From Candidatus Bathyarchaeota archaeon (GTDB lineage Archaea; Thermoproteota; Bathyarchaeia; Bathyarchaeales; Bathycorpusculaceae): 64,000 bases of DNA. Where the stretch lies: the NCBI GenBank assembly GCA_026014725.1, contig JAOZHV010000044.1, positions 92,272 to 156,271 of the forward strand, in the 5' to 3' direction. A program made the position numbers and the translations under genes. The notes beneath the pieces were generated by a model that had not been told where the DNA came from, ran no database searches, and saw nothing but the letters and a program-made list of their open reading frames with translations. Positions 33,499-41,404 of this stretch are shown here, piece after piece. Positions within the stretch are counted from its first letter, which is position 1; each line of letters starts with the position of its first letter.

Positions 33499-34785
33499 AT
33501 GGCGGACTCACACGAAGAAGAAATCTACTCTATCATGTTCGCTTCACTTAAGCATCCAGTTAGGCGCAAAATTCTCCGTATGCTCGGAAACAAATCCATG
33601 ACATTTATGGAAATGGTTGAAGAACTTGGAGTTTCTAGTCCCCATCTGACTTATCACCTTGAAAGCCTAGGCGAACTAGTTTCAAAATTGGATAATGGCA
33701 AGTATAAGCTGTCAGCGTTTGGCTTAGCCACCGTGAGCGCCATGAAGGGTGTAGAGGATGTTCGTGAAGTTGAGCCTAAACGTAATCAGACTAATTTTAA
33801 GGGGAAAGCAATTTTTGGCATGATGCTGGCGACGATTGTGCTTTTGGCAAGCGTATCCGTTTTTCAATTTGCCACCATAAACCAGCTTTCCAGCTCTCAA
33901 CAAGCGCTTTTGGAAGAAAACCAGCAATTGGTGGCTTGGGGTGTAGGTACTGACAAAATGGCTAATTTTGTGAGAAACATAACTCACATAGATACTAGAC
34001 GATACACCATTTCCTTGCTAAGTAGCACAGTACAGTGGCGGACTGATTTAGGCGGAGTCTCTGAAGAAGAATCGCAGTATTCTTTCAAAAGCAGCACCAG
34101 CAATTTGAATATTGATTTACGGTTTAGGAACGGTCACTTCTCACGGTATGAGCTTACTATGATTGAGAGTTATCCTATTTTTACTCAAGTTGAACCTTAC
34201 GATATTTTACAAAACGCTAGAGGTATCCTTGCCCGATACAGAGTCTATTCAGGCGATGCGTACCTGACAGAAATGAGCGACCTTTTAGCCACCGTTAACG
34301 AAACTCGCAACTTGGCCATAACTAAGGGTAATATGAAGTTGGAGATAACTGTTTCAGGGAACACTGTTGTGCTGTTTTGGATGTATACAGAGAATAACAT
34401 TGATTATCAAGCTAAAGGCTTGCAAATGACTTTTCAAGGTAACGTTTTAACGACCATGAGTGATGGCTATTTCCTCTACACTAAAGGAGATGATGGCATG
34501 ACTGTTACGGCAGAACAGGCAGTGAATATTGCTAAGAATTACGTTAAAACGTTGACTTGGACTATTGAGGGAAAACAGGTTTCTGGATTTAATGTTTTAG
34601 ATACGCCTTTGTCTGTTCAGCTTGTTCCTCATACCCGTAGTAACTCTGTAGCACTGATACCTTATTGGTATGTGAAGTTAAGTCTTGACAGAATTTACGT
34701 GGGAGGCATAAATGAAGTTGCAATTGGAATCTACGCTGACACAGGTCAGGTATCGGATGTACAAATGCTAAGCGGAGCAGCATAG
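33499..34785 (+). CDS. Membrane-anchored winged-helix regulator with extracytoplasmic sensor domain
   Basis: A 428-residue one-component regulator. Residues about 10-85 are an ArsR-like winged helix (SLKHPVRRKILRMLGNKSMT, then HLTYHLESLGELVSK), residues 107-127 a single membrane helix (AIFGMMLATIVLLASVSVF), and the remaining 290 residues an outside domain with a short coiled start and beta-rich repeats (EQAVNIAKNYVK suggests a PepSY-like fold). The frame can start at TTG 33490; the ATG at 33499 is preferred. This architecture would link an external signal directly to DNA binding; target genes unknown. Confidence 0.82.
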   Translation: MADSHEEEIYSIMFASLKHPVRRKILRMLGNKSMTFMEMVEELGVSSPHLTYHLESLGELVSKLDNGKYKLSAFGLATVSAMKGVEDVREVEPKRNQTNFKGKAIFGMMLATIVLLASVSVFQFATINQLSSSQQALLEENQQLVAWGVGTDKMANFVRNITHIDTRRYTISLLSSTVQWRTDLGGVSEEESQYSFKSSTSNLNIDLRFRNGHFSRYELTMIESYPIFTQVEPYDILQNARGILARYRVYSGDAYLTEMSDLLATVNETRNLAITKGNMKLEITVSGNTVVLFWMYTENNIDYQAKGLQMTFQGNVLTTMSDGYFLYTKGDDGMTVTAEQAVNIAKNYVKTLTWTIEGKQVSGFNVLDTPLSVQLVPHTRSNSVALIPYWYVKLSLDRIYVGGINEVAIGIYADTGQVSDVQMLSGAA

Positions 34786-34900
34786 ACGCATAAGCGCTAC
34801 ATGTAGAGCGGTTGAACTTTGGCGATTGGTTGTTTAGATGCTTCGCTATGAGCTTTTACTTTTAACTGTTTATTTTGGATTAAGTTGCGTTAAGTTGTCT

Positions 34901-35218
34901 TTAGACGATATGGGTTTGTATTGTGCTTTTTTGAATGGTGCTGCATGTTTTTAGGAGTTGAATTAATTCGTTGTGTCTTTTTAGGAAGTCTATGCCGTTC
35001 TTGGTTATTACATAAATTTCTACGTCGCCGTTGCAGGTTAAGGAAATTAATTTTTTATTTAATAGGTATGGTAAGTAATCGTTTAGCTGTGTAAAGCTCA
35101 GGTTGGCTTTGTACATTATTTGAGTTTTTCGTGCACCCTTTTTTGTAATTTCAAGAATTTTTGCCATAATTCCAAATTGGTCTCTGCGCTTTGTTTTACT
35201 TGCTAGCGTTGCTTTCAC
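34901..35218 (-). CDS. Archaeal winged-helix protein (HTH_45-like)
   Basis: A 105-residue DNA-binding protein. The pattern RDQFGIMAKILEITKKGARK, then TQIMYKANLSFTQLNDYLPYLLNKKLI and a wing ending in YVITKNGIDFL fits the short archaeal winged-helix family PF14947. It starts at an ATG followed by a basic segment. Similar to the protein at 53969-54310. Ligand and targets unknown. Confidence 0.82.
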   Translation of the reverse strand: MKATLASKTKRRDQFGIMAKILEITKKGARKTQIMYKANLSFTQLNDYLPYLLNKKLISLTCNGDVEIYVITKNGIDFLKRHNELIQLLKTCSTIQKSTIQTHIV

Positions 35219-35399
35219 TTCTCCTTTCTCTGTAAAGTATGAGCTAGTGTGTCTTGTGTCTTATATCTTTTATCATATTCCATATTTTAACATTGTTCTT
35301 GCATCAATCGTGCCTAAGTGTTCAGTTATACTAGCGGCATTTGCGATGCGGAATAGAAAGCCTTTATTGCGTCCGCGAGAAAAACACCACGTGATTGGT

Positions 35400-35900
35400 A
35401 TGATAGTTGGCGTAATCTCGGATACACATGATAATTTACCTCTTGTAGAGCGAGCCGTGCAAACTCTAAATGAGCAGAAGGTCGGTTTAGTGCTTCATGC
35501 TGGCGATTACGTTGCGGGGTTTGTTATCCCAAAATTCAAGGCATTAACCTGCAAGCTCGTTGGTGTCTTTGGCAATAACGATGGAGACCATGAACTATTA
35601 AAGAAACGCTTCAGCGAAACCAGCAATTGCACAATTCATGACAGGTTTGCAGCAGTAACGGTGGACGGCAACTATAGAGTTGCTTTGCTTCATGGCGATG
35701 AAGTTGAACTGCTTAATGCGTTGGCTGACAGCGGCTACTTTAACGCTATAGTGCATGGACATTCTCACTTGAAAGGTATACAACGCAGAGGCAAAACCTT
35801 GATGATTAACCCTGGCGAAGTCTGTGGGTACCTGACTGGAAAACCCACAATTGCATTGCTTGATACTGTGAAGCATGAGGCAGAGATAATTGAACTCTAA
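35400..35900 (+). CDS. MJ0936/YfcE-type metallophosphoesterase
   Basis: A calcineurin-like phosphoesterase of about 166 residues. Motifs: GVISDTHDN, LHAGDYV, GNNDGDHE, LLHGDE and VHGHSHLKG, providing the two-metal site of the YfcE/MJ0936 group (broad phosphodiesterase activity in vitro). The open frame extends upstream to 35247, but those residues are not part of the fold; ATG at 35400 (or GTG at 35391) is the likely start. It ends next to the inverted repeat locus. Confidence 0.88.
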   Translation: MIVGVISDTHDNLPLVERAVQTLNEQKVGLVLHAGDYVAGFVIPKFKALTCKLVGVFGNNDGDHELLKKRFSETSNCTIHDRFAAVTVDGNYRVALLHGDEVELLNALADSGYFNAIVHGHSHLKGIQRRGKTLMINPGEVCGYLTGKPTIALLDTVKHEAEIIEL

Positions 35901-36384
35901 CTCGAACAAGCCTCACGAAAACTATAGACCCCCTTATTTATACTATAAATGGTCGTGGTTTGTTGCTCTGCCACTACCCCTATCCCCCTATAAAAAGCAG
36001 TTTGGATGTTGGGTTACAGTGGCGGTTTTACTACGACCATCAGGCGCTGGCTGGCGCAGTCTTAGCAGTTTTTACCACGACCAACCCCTGTGAAGGCAAC
36101 AGTTAACCGTAATGGTCGTAGTAGCCAATGGTCGCAGTAAAAACAGCATGCTTTTGGCTTGAAAATGCACCAACACGATAGACCCCTCTATAGTTTCTGC
36201 AATGAGTTTCTAATAGGCGGCAAATAGGTTCGCGCAACCTACCCCTCTATAGTTTCAACATAGAACCACTAATAGCATCCAAATATGCTCGCCAAAGACT
36301 AAATTTTCTTCTATTACGTGATGGATAGGCATATTGGTGAGTTTAATGCCAATAGAAAGCGGAAAGTCTCAAATCAACAGTATA
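35901..36384. other. 484-bp gap filled by the inverted repeat locus
   Basis: The gap holds D element, GGTCGT-type repeats and the P-unit pair, all in the orientation opposite to the 22.5-23.2-kb locus. The short frame at 35890-36093 is only a run through the repeat and is not accepted as a gene. Confidence 0.6.
35924..36288 (-). repeat. Dispersed G-run repeat locus, inverted (D element plus P pair)
   Basis: On the minus strand: P unit 36288-36237, P unit 36230-36177, the shared TTCAAGCCAAAAGCATGCT (about 36167-36149), a spacer with several ACYACGACCAT motifs in both directions, and a D element (35999-35924) with TTTTTATAGGGGGATAGGGG and AGTATAAATAAGGGGG. The 22.5-23.2-kb locus has the same order but carries the zinc-ribbon gene and about 300 bp more between pair and D. 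The CGACCAT repeats could fold into hairpins. Confidence 0.8.
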
Positions 36385-37170
36385 TCATTTGAGTGCGTTT
36401 TTCTTCCTTATACGACTAACTCCTTCCGCAATAGCAACACCCACAAAAGAATAGAACAAGCCAGGAAAAACTATCTGTAGCAAACTCAATGGGATAACCA
36501 CAAAAGATGATTTTGACCAAGAACCCATTCCTCCATCTGGGAGCGTAATGTTTCCTGAACTGATTGTTGGGCTAGTTTGAATCTTGGCTTCGGCTAAAAC
36601 GTTAACATTGAAAATTATGATAATAATCAATACCGCAAGAAGCATGGCAAATGCAAAGAGTGAAGATTTGAATAAATCGTATATATCATGCGAGTTGGCT
36701 CTTTTTACAGTTAACCTCCACATTACAGCACCAGGCACTACAACGCCAAAGATTCTCACCAAAAGCACAAGCCCAAAGAAGAGAGGAATAGCTTTCAAAT
36801 TCATCGACGCTAAAACATAAAAAGTCCAAAAAAATGGGTTACCCATGGTTACTACAAACCCAGCGAACCCAATAAGCAAAGCATCAAACCCGCGCAAAGG
36901 TGATGCCTCTTCTTTCTTTTCCTTAAACGTTTCTAGAAATTGCGCAGCCAAACGACCTTTCTCAGTTAGTAAGTACCGACCGCTTTCATCTTTCTCTATT
37001 AAATCAGCGAGAATTTTTAGGTGGTAATTAAATTTCCCAGTGTTTGCGGCTTGAACAGCCCCCATTAGGTCCATGTAAGACAAGTTTTGACCTCTGTTTA
37101 AGGCTAAGACGATTTTGCGGCGGATAGGGTGTTTGAGAACATCTTGAAAGGTTTCAAAGCTCACACCCAT
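36385..37170 (-). CDS. Winged-helix regulator with C-terminal membrane domain
   Basis: A 261-residue protein: ArsR-like winged helix at residues 5-75 (LKHPIRRKIVLALNRGQNLS, then GKFNYHLKILADLIEKDESG) followed by about four to five membrane helices (LLIGFAGFVVTMG, FYVLASMN, IPLFFGLVLLVRIFGVVV, SLFAFAMLLAVLIIIII, IPLSLLQIVFPGLFYSFVGV). The layout is common among archaeal one-component regulators, with the membrane part sensing. A TTTGACTAA-N15-TTAGTCAAA palindrome lies about 55 bp upstream, possibly autoregulatory. Confidence 0.8.
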   Translation of the reverse strand: MGVSFETFQDVLKHPIRRKIVLALNRGQNLSYMDLMGAVQAANTGKFNYHLKILADLIEKDESGRYLLTEKGRLAAQFLETFKEKKEEASPLRGFDALLIGFAGFVVTMGNPFFWTFYVLASMNLKAIPLFFGLVLLVRIFGVVVPGAVMWRLTVKRANSHDIYDLFKSSLFAFAMLLAVLIIIIIFNVNVLAEAKIQTSPTISSGNITLPDGGMGSWSKSSFVVIPLSLLQIVFPGLFYSFVGVAIAEGVSRIRKKNALK

Positions 37171-37222
37171 AGACTAACTACCTTTACTACCCGTTAAGTT
37201 TGAATTTGGCAATTTAAGATTA

Positions 37223-37255
37223 TTTGACTAACCTGTTAATCAAAAATTAGTCAAA
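37223..37255. promoter_or_regulatory. TTTGACTAA-N15-TTAGTCAAA palindrome
   Basis: Perfect 9-bp arms at 37223-37231 and 37247-37255 lie upstream of the winged-helix membrane protein. The TTAGTCAA core matches sites at 31.8 kb and 43.3 kb. Confidence 0.5.
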
Positions 37256-37340
37256 GCTTTGTTATAGATAATCAGTGTATAAGGTTCTATTTTGTTTATT
37301 AACCACCATGCAAGAAAGGCAGGTTGTTCTAAAACAAAAA

Positions 37341-37381
37341 AGTGGGGAGTTTACGGTTTTCCGTATTTTTCTTCCACTTTA
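37341..37381 (-). terminator. Nested hairpin with T run, likely terminator of the acr3-side transcript
   Basis: On the minus strand AAAGTGG pairs with CCACTTT and an inner TACGG pairs with CCGTA across a 4-nt loop; the outer stem is followed by further Ts. It would stop leftward transcripts that come through the acr3 gene and the possible RNA. On the plus strand the inner hairpin is followed by five Ts as well, so it may be bidirectional. Confidence 0.4.
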
Positions 37382-37427
37382 TTTTTTTCGGGCAGGTCAA
37401 GTCTGAGCCTTATTGTTGTTGCGGCTC

Positions 37428-37497
37428 CATCTAAGCGATGTTTTTAGCGCTGCAGATCCATATCGCCGTTTGAAACCTGCTGCTCATAGCTTAGATG
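37428..37497. ncRNA. Candidate structured RNA segment (unidentified)
   Basis: CATCTAAGC (37428-37436) is exactly complementary to GCTTAGATG (37489-37497), enclosing 52 nt; further related GCATCTAAAGC and palindromic ATGCATT blocks lie to 37600. The segment does not match tRNA, 5S, SRP RNA or RNase P RNA patterns that I can recognise. Strand and ends are unknown; a decayed gene is the alternative. Confidence 0.25.
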
Positions 37498-37697
37498 CCA
37501 ACATAATGCATGTTCAGCCCAGTGAGGCAAAGTCTTAATCGCACACTAATCTTTCGCTGTTTGGATTAGCACGCTTCTATGCCTCAATGCAATGCATCTA
37601 AAGCTTGCTCCTTGACCTGCAATAACCTACTCTGCATCCGCCTCGTATATAGTTTGTGACAAATCTGGCACAGGGCTGCACAATAATGTTCCATTTG

Positions 37698-38741
37698 CTA
37701 CAAACGCTTTTTTCTTGGGAAATATTTACGAGTTCTCAAGCCAAGCTTTACCAGCGAAAGCATCAAGGGCACCTCTAAAAGTGGACCAATCACGGTGGCT
37801 AGCGCTGCTCCTGAACCGATTCCGTAGAGAGTGACTGCCACCGCGATGGCGACTTCGAAGTGGCTACTGCTACCAATGATGGTGGTATCAATGGCGCTCT
37901 CGTACTTCCATCCTAAAAAGTAACCCAGCGGATACGTCCAACCAATCATTATGACGTAGTGTAGCAGGTTGGGTATGGCGAGGTAACCGACGAGAAGCGG
38001 ATTGTTGAGAATTGTTTGTCCTTCAAATGAGAACAAAACAATCAATGTTAACAGTAACGCAACGATGGAAATTTTACCAACAATTGGATTATATTTATCC
38101 TTGAACCATTCCTCACCTTTCTTTTTGATGATCACCCGCCTCGATATTGCCCCTGAAGTGACAGGTAACGCAATAAACACTAAAACGCTAATAGCGATTA
38201 AATCCCACGGCACTGGGATGCTACTAACGCCCAAGTAGAGTGCGGCAAGCGGAGCATACAGCCCAAGCATAAGCAAAGCGTTAAACGCGGTATTTATGAG
38301 TCCTTGAGCCATGTCGCCTCTGGCTAGATACATCCACCACATAACCATCGCCGTGCAAGGCGACAAGCCCAGAAGAATCAAACCTGCAATGTACTGGGGG
38401 TTGCCAGCGAAAAACGTGTTTGCCAAAAAAGTCATCAGTGGCGGAGCGATAACCCAGTTAGCAATTATCGTGACAAGAAGCGGCTTTGGATTTCTTGCAG
38501 CCTTTTTCACATCACTAAACTGTATGCCGACAACGGTTGGATACATCATAAAAAACAAAAGCACACCAATGGGGATTGATAGCTGTGCAAACTTTAACGA
38601 ATCCATAAACTCGCCAAAGGCGGGAAAGAACCTGCCCACAAGCAAACCCACCACAATGCAGATTGCTATCCAAAGCGTAAGGTACTTTTCCCAAAGCCCC
38701 AACGACAACTCTTTCTTTAAGTGCTCCTCTTTTGGTTCCAA
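37698..38741 (-). CDS. acr3: Acr3-type arsenite efflux permease
   Basis: A 347-residue, ten-helix membrane protein of the Acr3 (BART) family that exports arsenite using membrane potential. The fourth helix has the conserved Cys in LLGLSPCTAMVMWWMYLARGD, and the C-terminal part has SSHFEVAIAVAVTLYGIGSG, the Acr3 TM9 signature with Glu. It lies directly after arsR (one-base gap between genes), so the two are co-transcribed leftwards. Confidence 0.95.
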   Translation of the reverse strand: MEPKEEHLKKELSLGLWEKYLTLWIAICIVVGLLVGRFFPAFGEFMDSLKFAQLSIPIGVLLFFMMYPTVVGIQFSDVKKAARNPKPLLVTIIANWVIAPPLMTFLANTFFAGNPQYIAGLILLGLSPCTAMVMWWMYLARGDMAQGLINTAFNALLMLGLYAPLAALYLGVSSIPVPWDLIAISVLVFIALPVTSGAISRRVIIKKKGEEWFKDKYNPIVGKISIVALLLTLIVLFSFEGQTILNNPLLVGYLAIPNLLHYVIMIGWTYPLGYFLGWKYESAIDTTIIGSSSHFEVAIAVAVTLYGIGSGAALATVIGPLLEVPLMLSLVKLGLRTRKYFPRKKRL

Positions 38742-38742
38742 A

Positions 38743-39087
38743 CTATTCCTCTCCTGAAGGACTACAACACATCTGTTCCATAACCTCTTTCTGCAACGTG
38801 CTAATGAAGTCAGGAGTTAAGGCATCAACCGCTTTATACACCCGCGCATCAACGATAGAGTACATTCTTTTTGTTCCGTCCTTGCGGCACCTGATTATTC
38901 CCGCATCCCGCAGAATTTTTAGATGACGAGAAACAACTGGCTGAATCAAATTGAGGTGGGGCACTATTTCGCAGACGCATTTTTCGCCGTCACGCAAGAA
39001 CGCAAGTATTTCGAGTCTGTCTGAGGCTGAGAGGGCATGGAATATTTGAGCTTTGAATCTGAGTTGAGCTGCTGCTTGTTGTGCCAT
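38743..39087 (-). CDS. arsR: ArsR arsenic-responsive repressor
   Basis: A 114-residue winged helix: LSASDRLEILAFLRDGEKCV, then CEIVPHLNLIQPVVSRHLKI and RKDGTKRMYSI. The sensor motif EKCVCEIV matches ArsR's ELCVCDL, so arsenite binding to the cysteines is expected; two more Cys occur near the C-terminus (QMCCSPS). First gene of the arsR-acr3 unit, with a strong palindrome immediately upstream (39094-39116). Confidence 0.95.
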   Translation of the reverse strand: MAQQAAAQLRFKAQIFHALSASDRLEILAFLRDGEKCVCEIVPHLNLIQPVVSRHLKILRDAGIIRCRKDGTKRMYSIVDARVYKAVDALTPDFISTLQKEVMEQMCCSPSGEE

Positions 39088-39093
39088 GGTTCG

Positions 39094-39116
39094 AAATATT
39101 GTTTATAACAATATTT
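39094..39116. promoter_or_regulatory. ArsR operator candidate AAATATTG-N7-CAATATTT
   Basis: Perfect 8-bp arms lie 7 bp before the arsR ATG and between the divergent units arsR-acr3 and 39175. The arms match the palindrome at 40604-40623 and, imperfectly, 43079-43102. An extra AAATATTT half-site follows to 39125. Confidence 0.65.
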
Positions 39117-39174
39117 AAATATTTGCATAGAAGAGTTGTTTTACAAGCGTCCAAAAGATACCAAGTGATAAAAG

Positions 39175-39498
39175 TTGACTGAGGGGCACATCAGAATCAG
39201 AAGCTTCGAAGAATTCAAACAGGCAGTCGCCGAAAAGAAGCCCGCTTCAATCGTGTTCATCCTTGAACAAAACGGCTTCTCACAAAACAAAGAACTCTCC
39301 ACCCTAAAACTCATAATGCTCCACGACAAACGCTACTACATCTTCTACGACTTCCCAAAAGGCGAAAACCTAAGACAAACGGGTATACCATTGCATCCTG
39401 ATAAGAAAGGTATCCTAAATTTAGATGAGGATGAAGTCAAGGCTTTTCTGAAAAAACAGTTTGCAAATCTAGAAGTTTACTCGTTCTGGACAATGTAG
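39175..39498 (+). CDS. Conserved-looking small protein of the arsenic region, unknown function
   Basis: A 107-residue soluble alpha/beta protein starting at TTG. Features: FEEFKQAVAEKKPASIVFIL, then LKLIMLHDKRYYIFYDFPKG and DEVKAFLKKQF. No cysteines or catalytic motifs recognised. Divergent from arsR and followed 15 bp later by a ferredoxin gene, so it probably belongs to the arsenic response. Confidence 0.75.
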   Translation: MTEGHIRIRSFEEFKQAVAEKKPASIVFILEQNGFSQNKELSTLKLIMLHDKRYYIFYDFPKGENLRQTGIPLHPDKKGILNLDEDEVKAFLKKQFANLEVYSFWTM

Positions 39499-39513
39499 GC
39501 AAAGGTGGTTTGA

Positions 39514-39801
39514 ATGGTTGAAAGAGCATTTCACGGCGTTCCCAGATGTATGATACCTTGGTATCCAATTATCAACTATGAAAAATGTGGCTCCTGTGGA
39601 AAATGTGTGGAATACTGCAAGCATGGTGTCTATGGCTTTGAGGAGAAACAAGGCAAAAGAAAACCCTTCGTAAAAAAAGCTGACAACTGCATTGTATACT
39701 GTAACTGTTGTGACGCCGTATGCCCCTCAGGCGCCATTAGCCATCCTTCAAAACTGGAAACAGGCAAAATCATCAGCAAACTAAGAAAAAAAATGGAATA
39801 A
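39514..39801 (+). CDS. 2[4Fe-4S] ferredoxin-like protein, arsenic-region copy 1
   Basis: A 95-residue protein. The first cluster motif is CGSCGKCVEYCKHG after NYEKC; the second is CIVYCNCCDAVCPSGAI, with C-x3-C-x2-C-x3-CP spacing instead of C-x2-C-x2-C-x3-CP. N-terminal VPRCMIPWYPIINYEKC parallels VPREKIPWDPQIDYKKC in the copy at 40649. Presumably an electron carrier for reactions in this region (for example arsenate reduction), inferred from position. Start ATG after AGGTGG. Confidence 0.88.
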   Translation: MVERAFHGVPRCMIPWYPIINYEKCGSCGKCVEYCKHGVYGFEEKQGKRKPFVKKADNCIVYCNCCDAVCPSGAISHPSKLETGKIISKLRKKME

Positions 39802-39817
39802 AGAACCAATCAATCGC

Positions 39818-40573
39818 TTAGACGCGATTAATATTTTCTTTATTGTGTGTTAACCCTTTACTATACAATGCGTAGACGCCTTTTTCTCTGACCGGAGGCA
39901 TTGCTTTTTGTGCTAAGACTTCCAAGGATTCGACGATTTCAGGCAGAAGCTTTGCTGGAATGCCAATGAACATATGTTCAGGCGGGGTATCGGTAGCTTG
40001 GCGACACCCATAACAGCCAGGAGTCATATTTATTTCGCCAGTTATGTAAGGCACAGTTGTCACATCAACGCATTCAGCTTGGAAAATGGATGAGTTAAAG
40101 TTAAGCCGCCCGCCTTCCTTAAAATTTCTAGCTAAACCAATCCACATTATGTGTTCAGGAATGCTCTCTATAATGACGACATCTGGCTCCATTGGGAAAT
40201 CTCTTAGAGGCCCTGCAACAACAGCTTTCGTCGTGCCCTCCTTTATTCTTGGCATCATACGCATCGTCTTAGCTGCTGCTTCCTTGTTTGCGAATAATCC
40301 GAGGGTACACAGCATTTCTCCTGTTGAGATTTTTTCTGCCAATGACCCTAGTCCTAAGGCTGCTTTTGCTGCTGGACACGCCAACTTTTCAGCGTTTAGT
40401 ATTAAAGTTTGTCCTTTTCTGGCTAGCATAAGAAACTGGCAGTAACGGCTATTTTGAGTCGGCAATCTGATGTTGGGCAAGGGGTCTTCAGTTTTGATGA
40501 TTTTTATGGCTAATGGCGGAGAACCTAAGCCCAAGATTTTTTCGATTTTTTGACTGAGAATTTGGTTTTCCAC
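39818..40573 (-). CDS. DUF169-family protein
   Basis: A 251-residue protein of the DUF169 family (PF02596), common in anaerobic archaea and bacteria without a settled function. Typical pieces are LGSPPLAIKIIK, CQFLMLARKGQTLILNAEKL, then ACPAAKAALGLG and the Cys-containing TPGCYGCRQATDTPPE. Several conserved cysteines suggest metal or thiol chemistry. GTG start at 40573 follows AGGGTGA. It faces away from ferredoxin 2, sharing the 40604-40623 palindrome. Confidence 0.88.
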   Translation of the reverse strand: MENQILSQKIEKILGLGSPPLAIKIIKTEDPLPNIRLPTQNSRYCQFLMLARKGQTLILNAEKLACPAAKAALGLGSLAEKISTGEMLCTLGLFANKEAAAKTMRMMPRIKEGTTKAVVAGPLRDFPMEPDVVIIESIPEHIMWIGLARNFKEGGRLNFNSSIFQAECVDVTTVPYITGEINMTPGCYGCRQATDTPPEHMFIGIPAKLLPEIVESLEVLAQKAMPPVREKGVYALYSKGLTHNKENINRV

Positions 40574-40603
40574 AGATTCACCCTGTAGATTCAGTCTATT
40601 CAG

Positions 40604-40623
40604 AACAATATTTAAATATTGTT
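40604..40623. promoter_or_regulatory. 20-bp perfect palindrome AACAATATTT/AAATATTGTT between DUF169 and ferredoxin genes
   Basis: A self-complementary 20-mer that also supplies a TATA-like ATATTTAAATAT for both directions: predicted starts about 26 bp away fall just before the GTG of each gene. The arms equal those of the arsR operator candidate at 39094, suggesting ArsR control of both units. Confidence 0.65.
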
Positions 40624-40648
40624 ATATTTAGTAATAGTAATAAAGGTT

Positions 40649-40942
40649 GTGAAGAAAACGGCTGAAGAATCATATGAGGGAGTTCCTCGCGAAAAAATAC
40701 CTTGGGATCCACAAATAGACTATAAGAAATGTATTGCCTGTGGGAAATGCGTTGACTATTGCCATGTTGGTGCTTTCAAGTTTGAAGAAAAAGACGGCAA
40801 AAAGAAAACTGTAGTAAACCCAAACAAATGCATTGTATTCTGCAGAGGTTGCGAAGACATCTGCCCTGCTGGTGCAATTTCGCATCCGTCAGAAGAGGAA
40901 ACGCAAAAAATAATTGACGAACTCAAAAAAGCTAAAGCGTAA
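40649..40942 (+). CDS. 2[4Fe-4S] ferredoxin-like protein, arsenic-region copy 2
   Basis: A protein of about 97 residues from GTG 40649 (frame open to 40619). Motifs: KKCIACGKCVDYCHVGAF and KCIVFCRGCEDICPAGAI, the latter with C-x3-C-x2-C-x3-CP spacing as in copy 1, and the same tail SHPSEEETQKII. AGG before the start is close, so initiation may be nearly leaderless. Forms a unit with arsC, whose TTG follows 38 bp later. Confidence 0.87.
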   Translation: MKKTAEESYEGVPREKIPWDPQIDYKKCIACGKCVDYCHVGAFKFEEKDGKKKTVVNPNKCIVFCRGCEDICPAGAISHPSEEETQKIIDELKKAKA

Positions 40943-40980
40943 TACCAACCCAAACACTATCACTGGACAGTGAAGCGTTT

Positions 40981-41382
40981 TTGAAAAAAATCTTGTTTGT
41001 CTGCGTTGAAAATGCAGGCAGAAGCCAAATGGCAGAAGCATTCGCCAAAAAATACGGCAAAGACCAGTTTGATGTTTCCAGCGCCGGCAACAAACCCGCA
41101 GACAAGGTGAACCCAGTAGTGGTTGAAGTCATGAAAGAGAAGGGCATCGACATTTCAAACAACAAGCCTAAAATGATAACCGCAAAGATGGCAATGGACG
41201 TAGACTTAATTGTAACTATGGGCTGCAGCGCTCAAAACCTTTGCCCAGGTCCATTCTTTAAGCCAGTGATAGACTGGGCGCTGGAAGACCCAAAAGGGAA
41301 GCCTATAGAAAAAGTTAGAGAAATACGTGATGAAATAGAGCGAAAAATCCAGAACCTGATAGCTGAAAACCTGAAAAGTTAA
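40981..41382 (+). CDS. arsC: Arsenate reductase, low-molecular-weight phosphatase fold (thioredoxin-type ArsC)
   Basis: A 133-residue ArsC of the LMW-PTP class. The P-loop is Cys8-VENAG-Arg14-Ser, and Cys82 and Cys88 in MGCSAQNLCPGP are placed like the disulfide-relay cysteines of the Staphylococcus enzyme (10/82/89). The general acid is in VIDWALEDP. It reduces arsenate to arsenite for export by Acr3. TTG start. No thioredoxin gene is adjacent; the neighbouring ferredoxins may feed a reductant, which is speculative. Confidence 0.94.
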   Translation: MKKILFVCVENAGRSQMAEAFAKKYGKDQFDVSSAGNKPADKVNPVVVEVMKEKGIDISNNKPKMITAKMAMDVDLIVTMGCSAQNLCPGPFFKPVIDWALEDPKGKPIEKVREIRDEIERKIQNLIAENLKS

Positions 41383-41404
41383 TAGATAGAAGGTAAGCAA
41401 GAAA

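Larger units (their letters stand above)
37171..37697. other. 527-bp gap: operator, terminator-like hairpin and possible structured RNA
   Basis: The gap contains the 37223-37255 palindrome, a nested hairpin at 37341-37380 and inverted repeats around 37428-37497. No open frame with convincing coding character spans it; short frames on both strands (25-37 codons) lack starts and are not accepted. Confidence 0.5.

Noticed and set aside
35247-35399. N-terminal 51 residues of the phosphoesterase frame
   Set aside because: Hydrophobic and not part of the family; internal ATG 35400 begins exactly at the first catalytic strand.
37330-37430. Short minus-strand frame ending in LDLPEKNKVEEKYGKP
   Set aside because: It looks protein-like but is only about 30 codons, has no start codon and lies at the terminator hairpin; kept as a possible relic only.
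37381-37690. Ribosomal 5S, SRP or RNase P RNA in the gap before acr3
   Set aside because: None of the conserved sequence blocks of these RNAs could be found.
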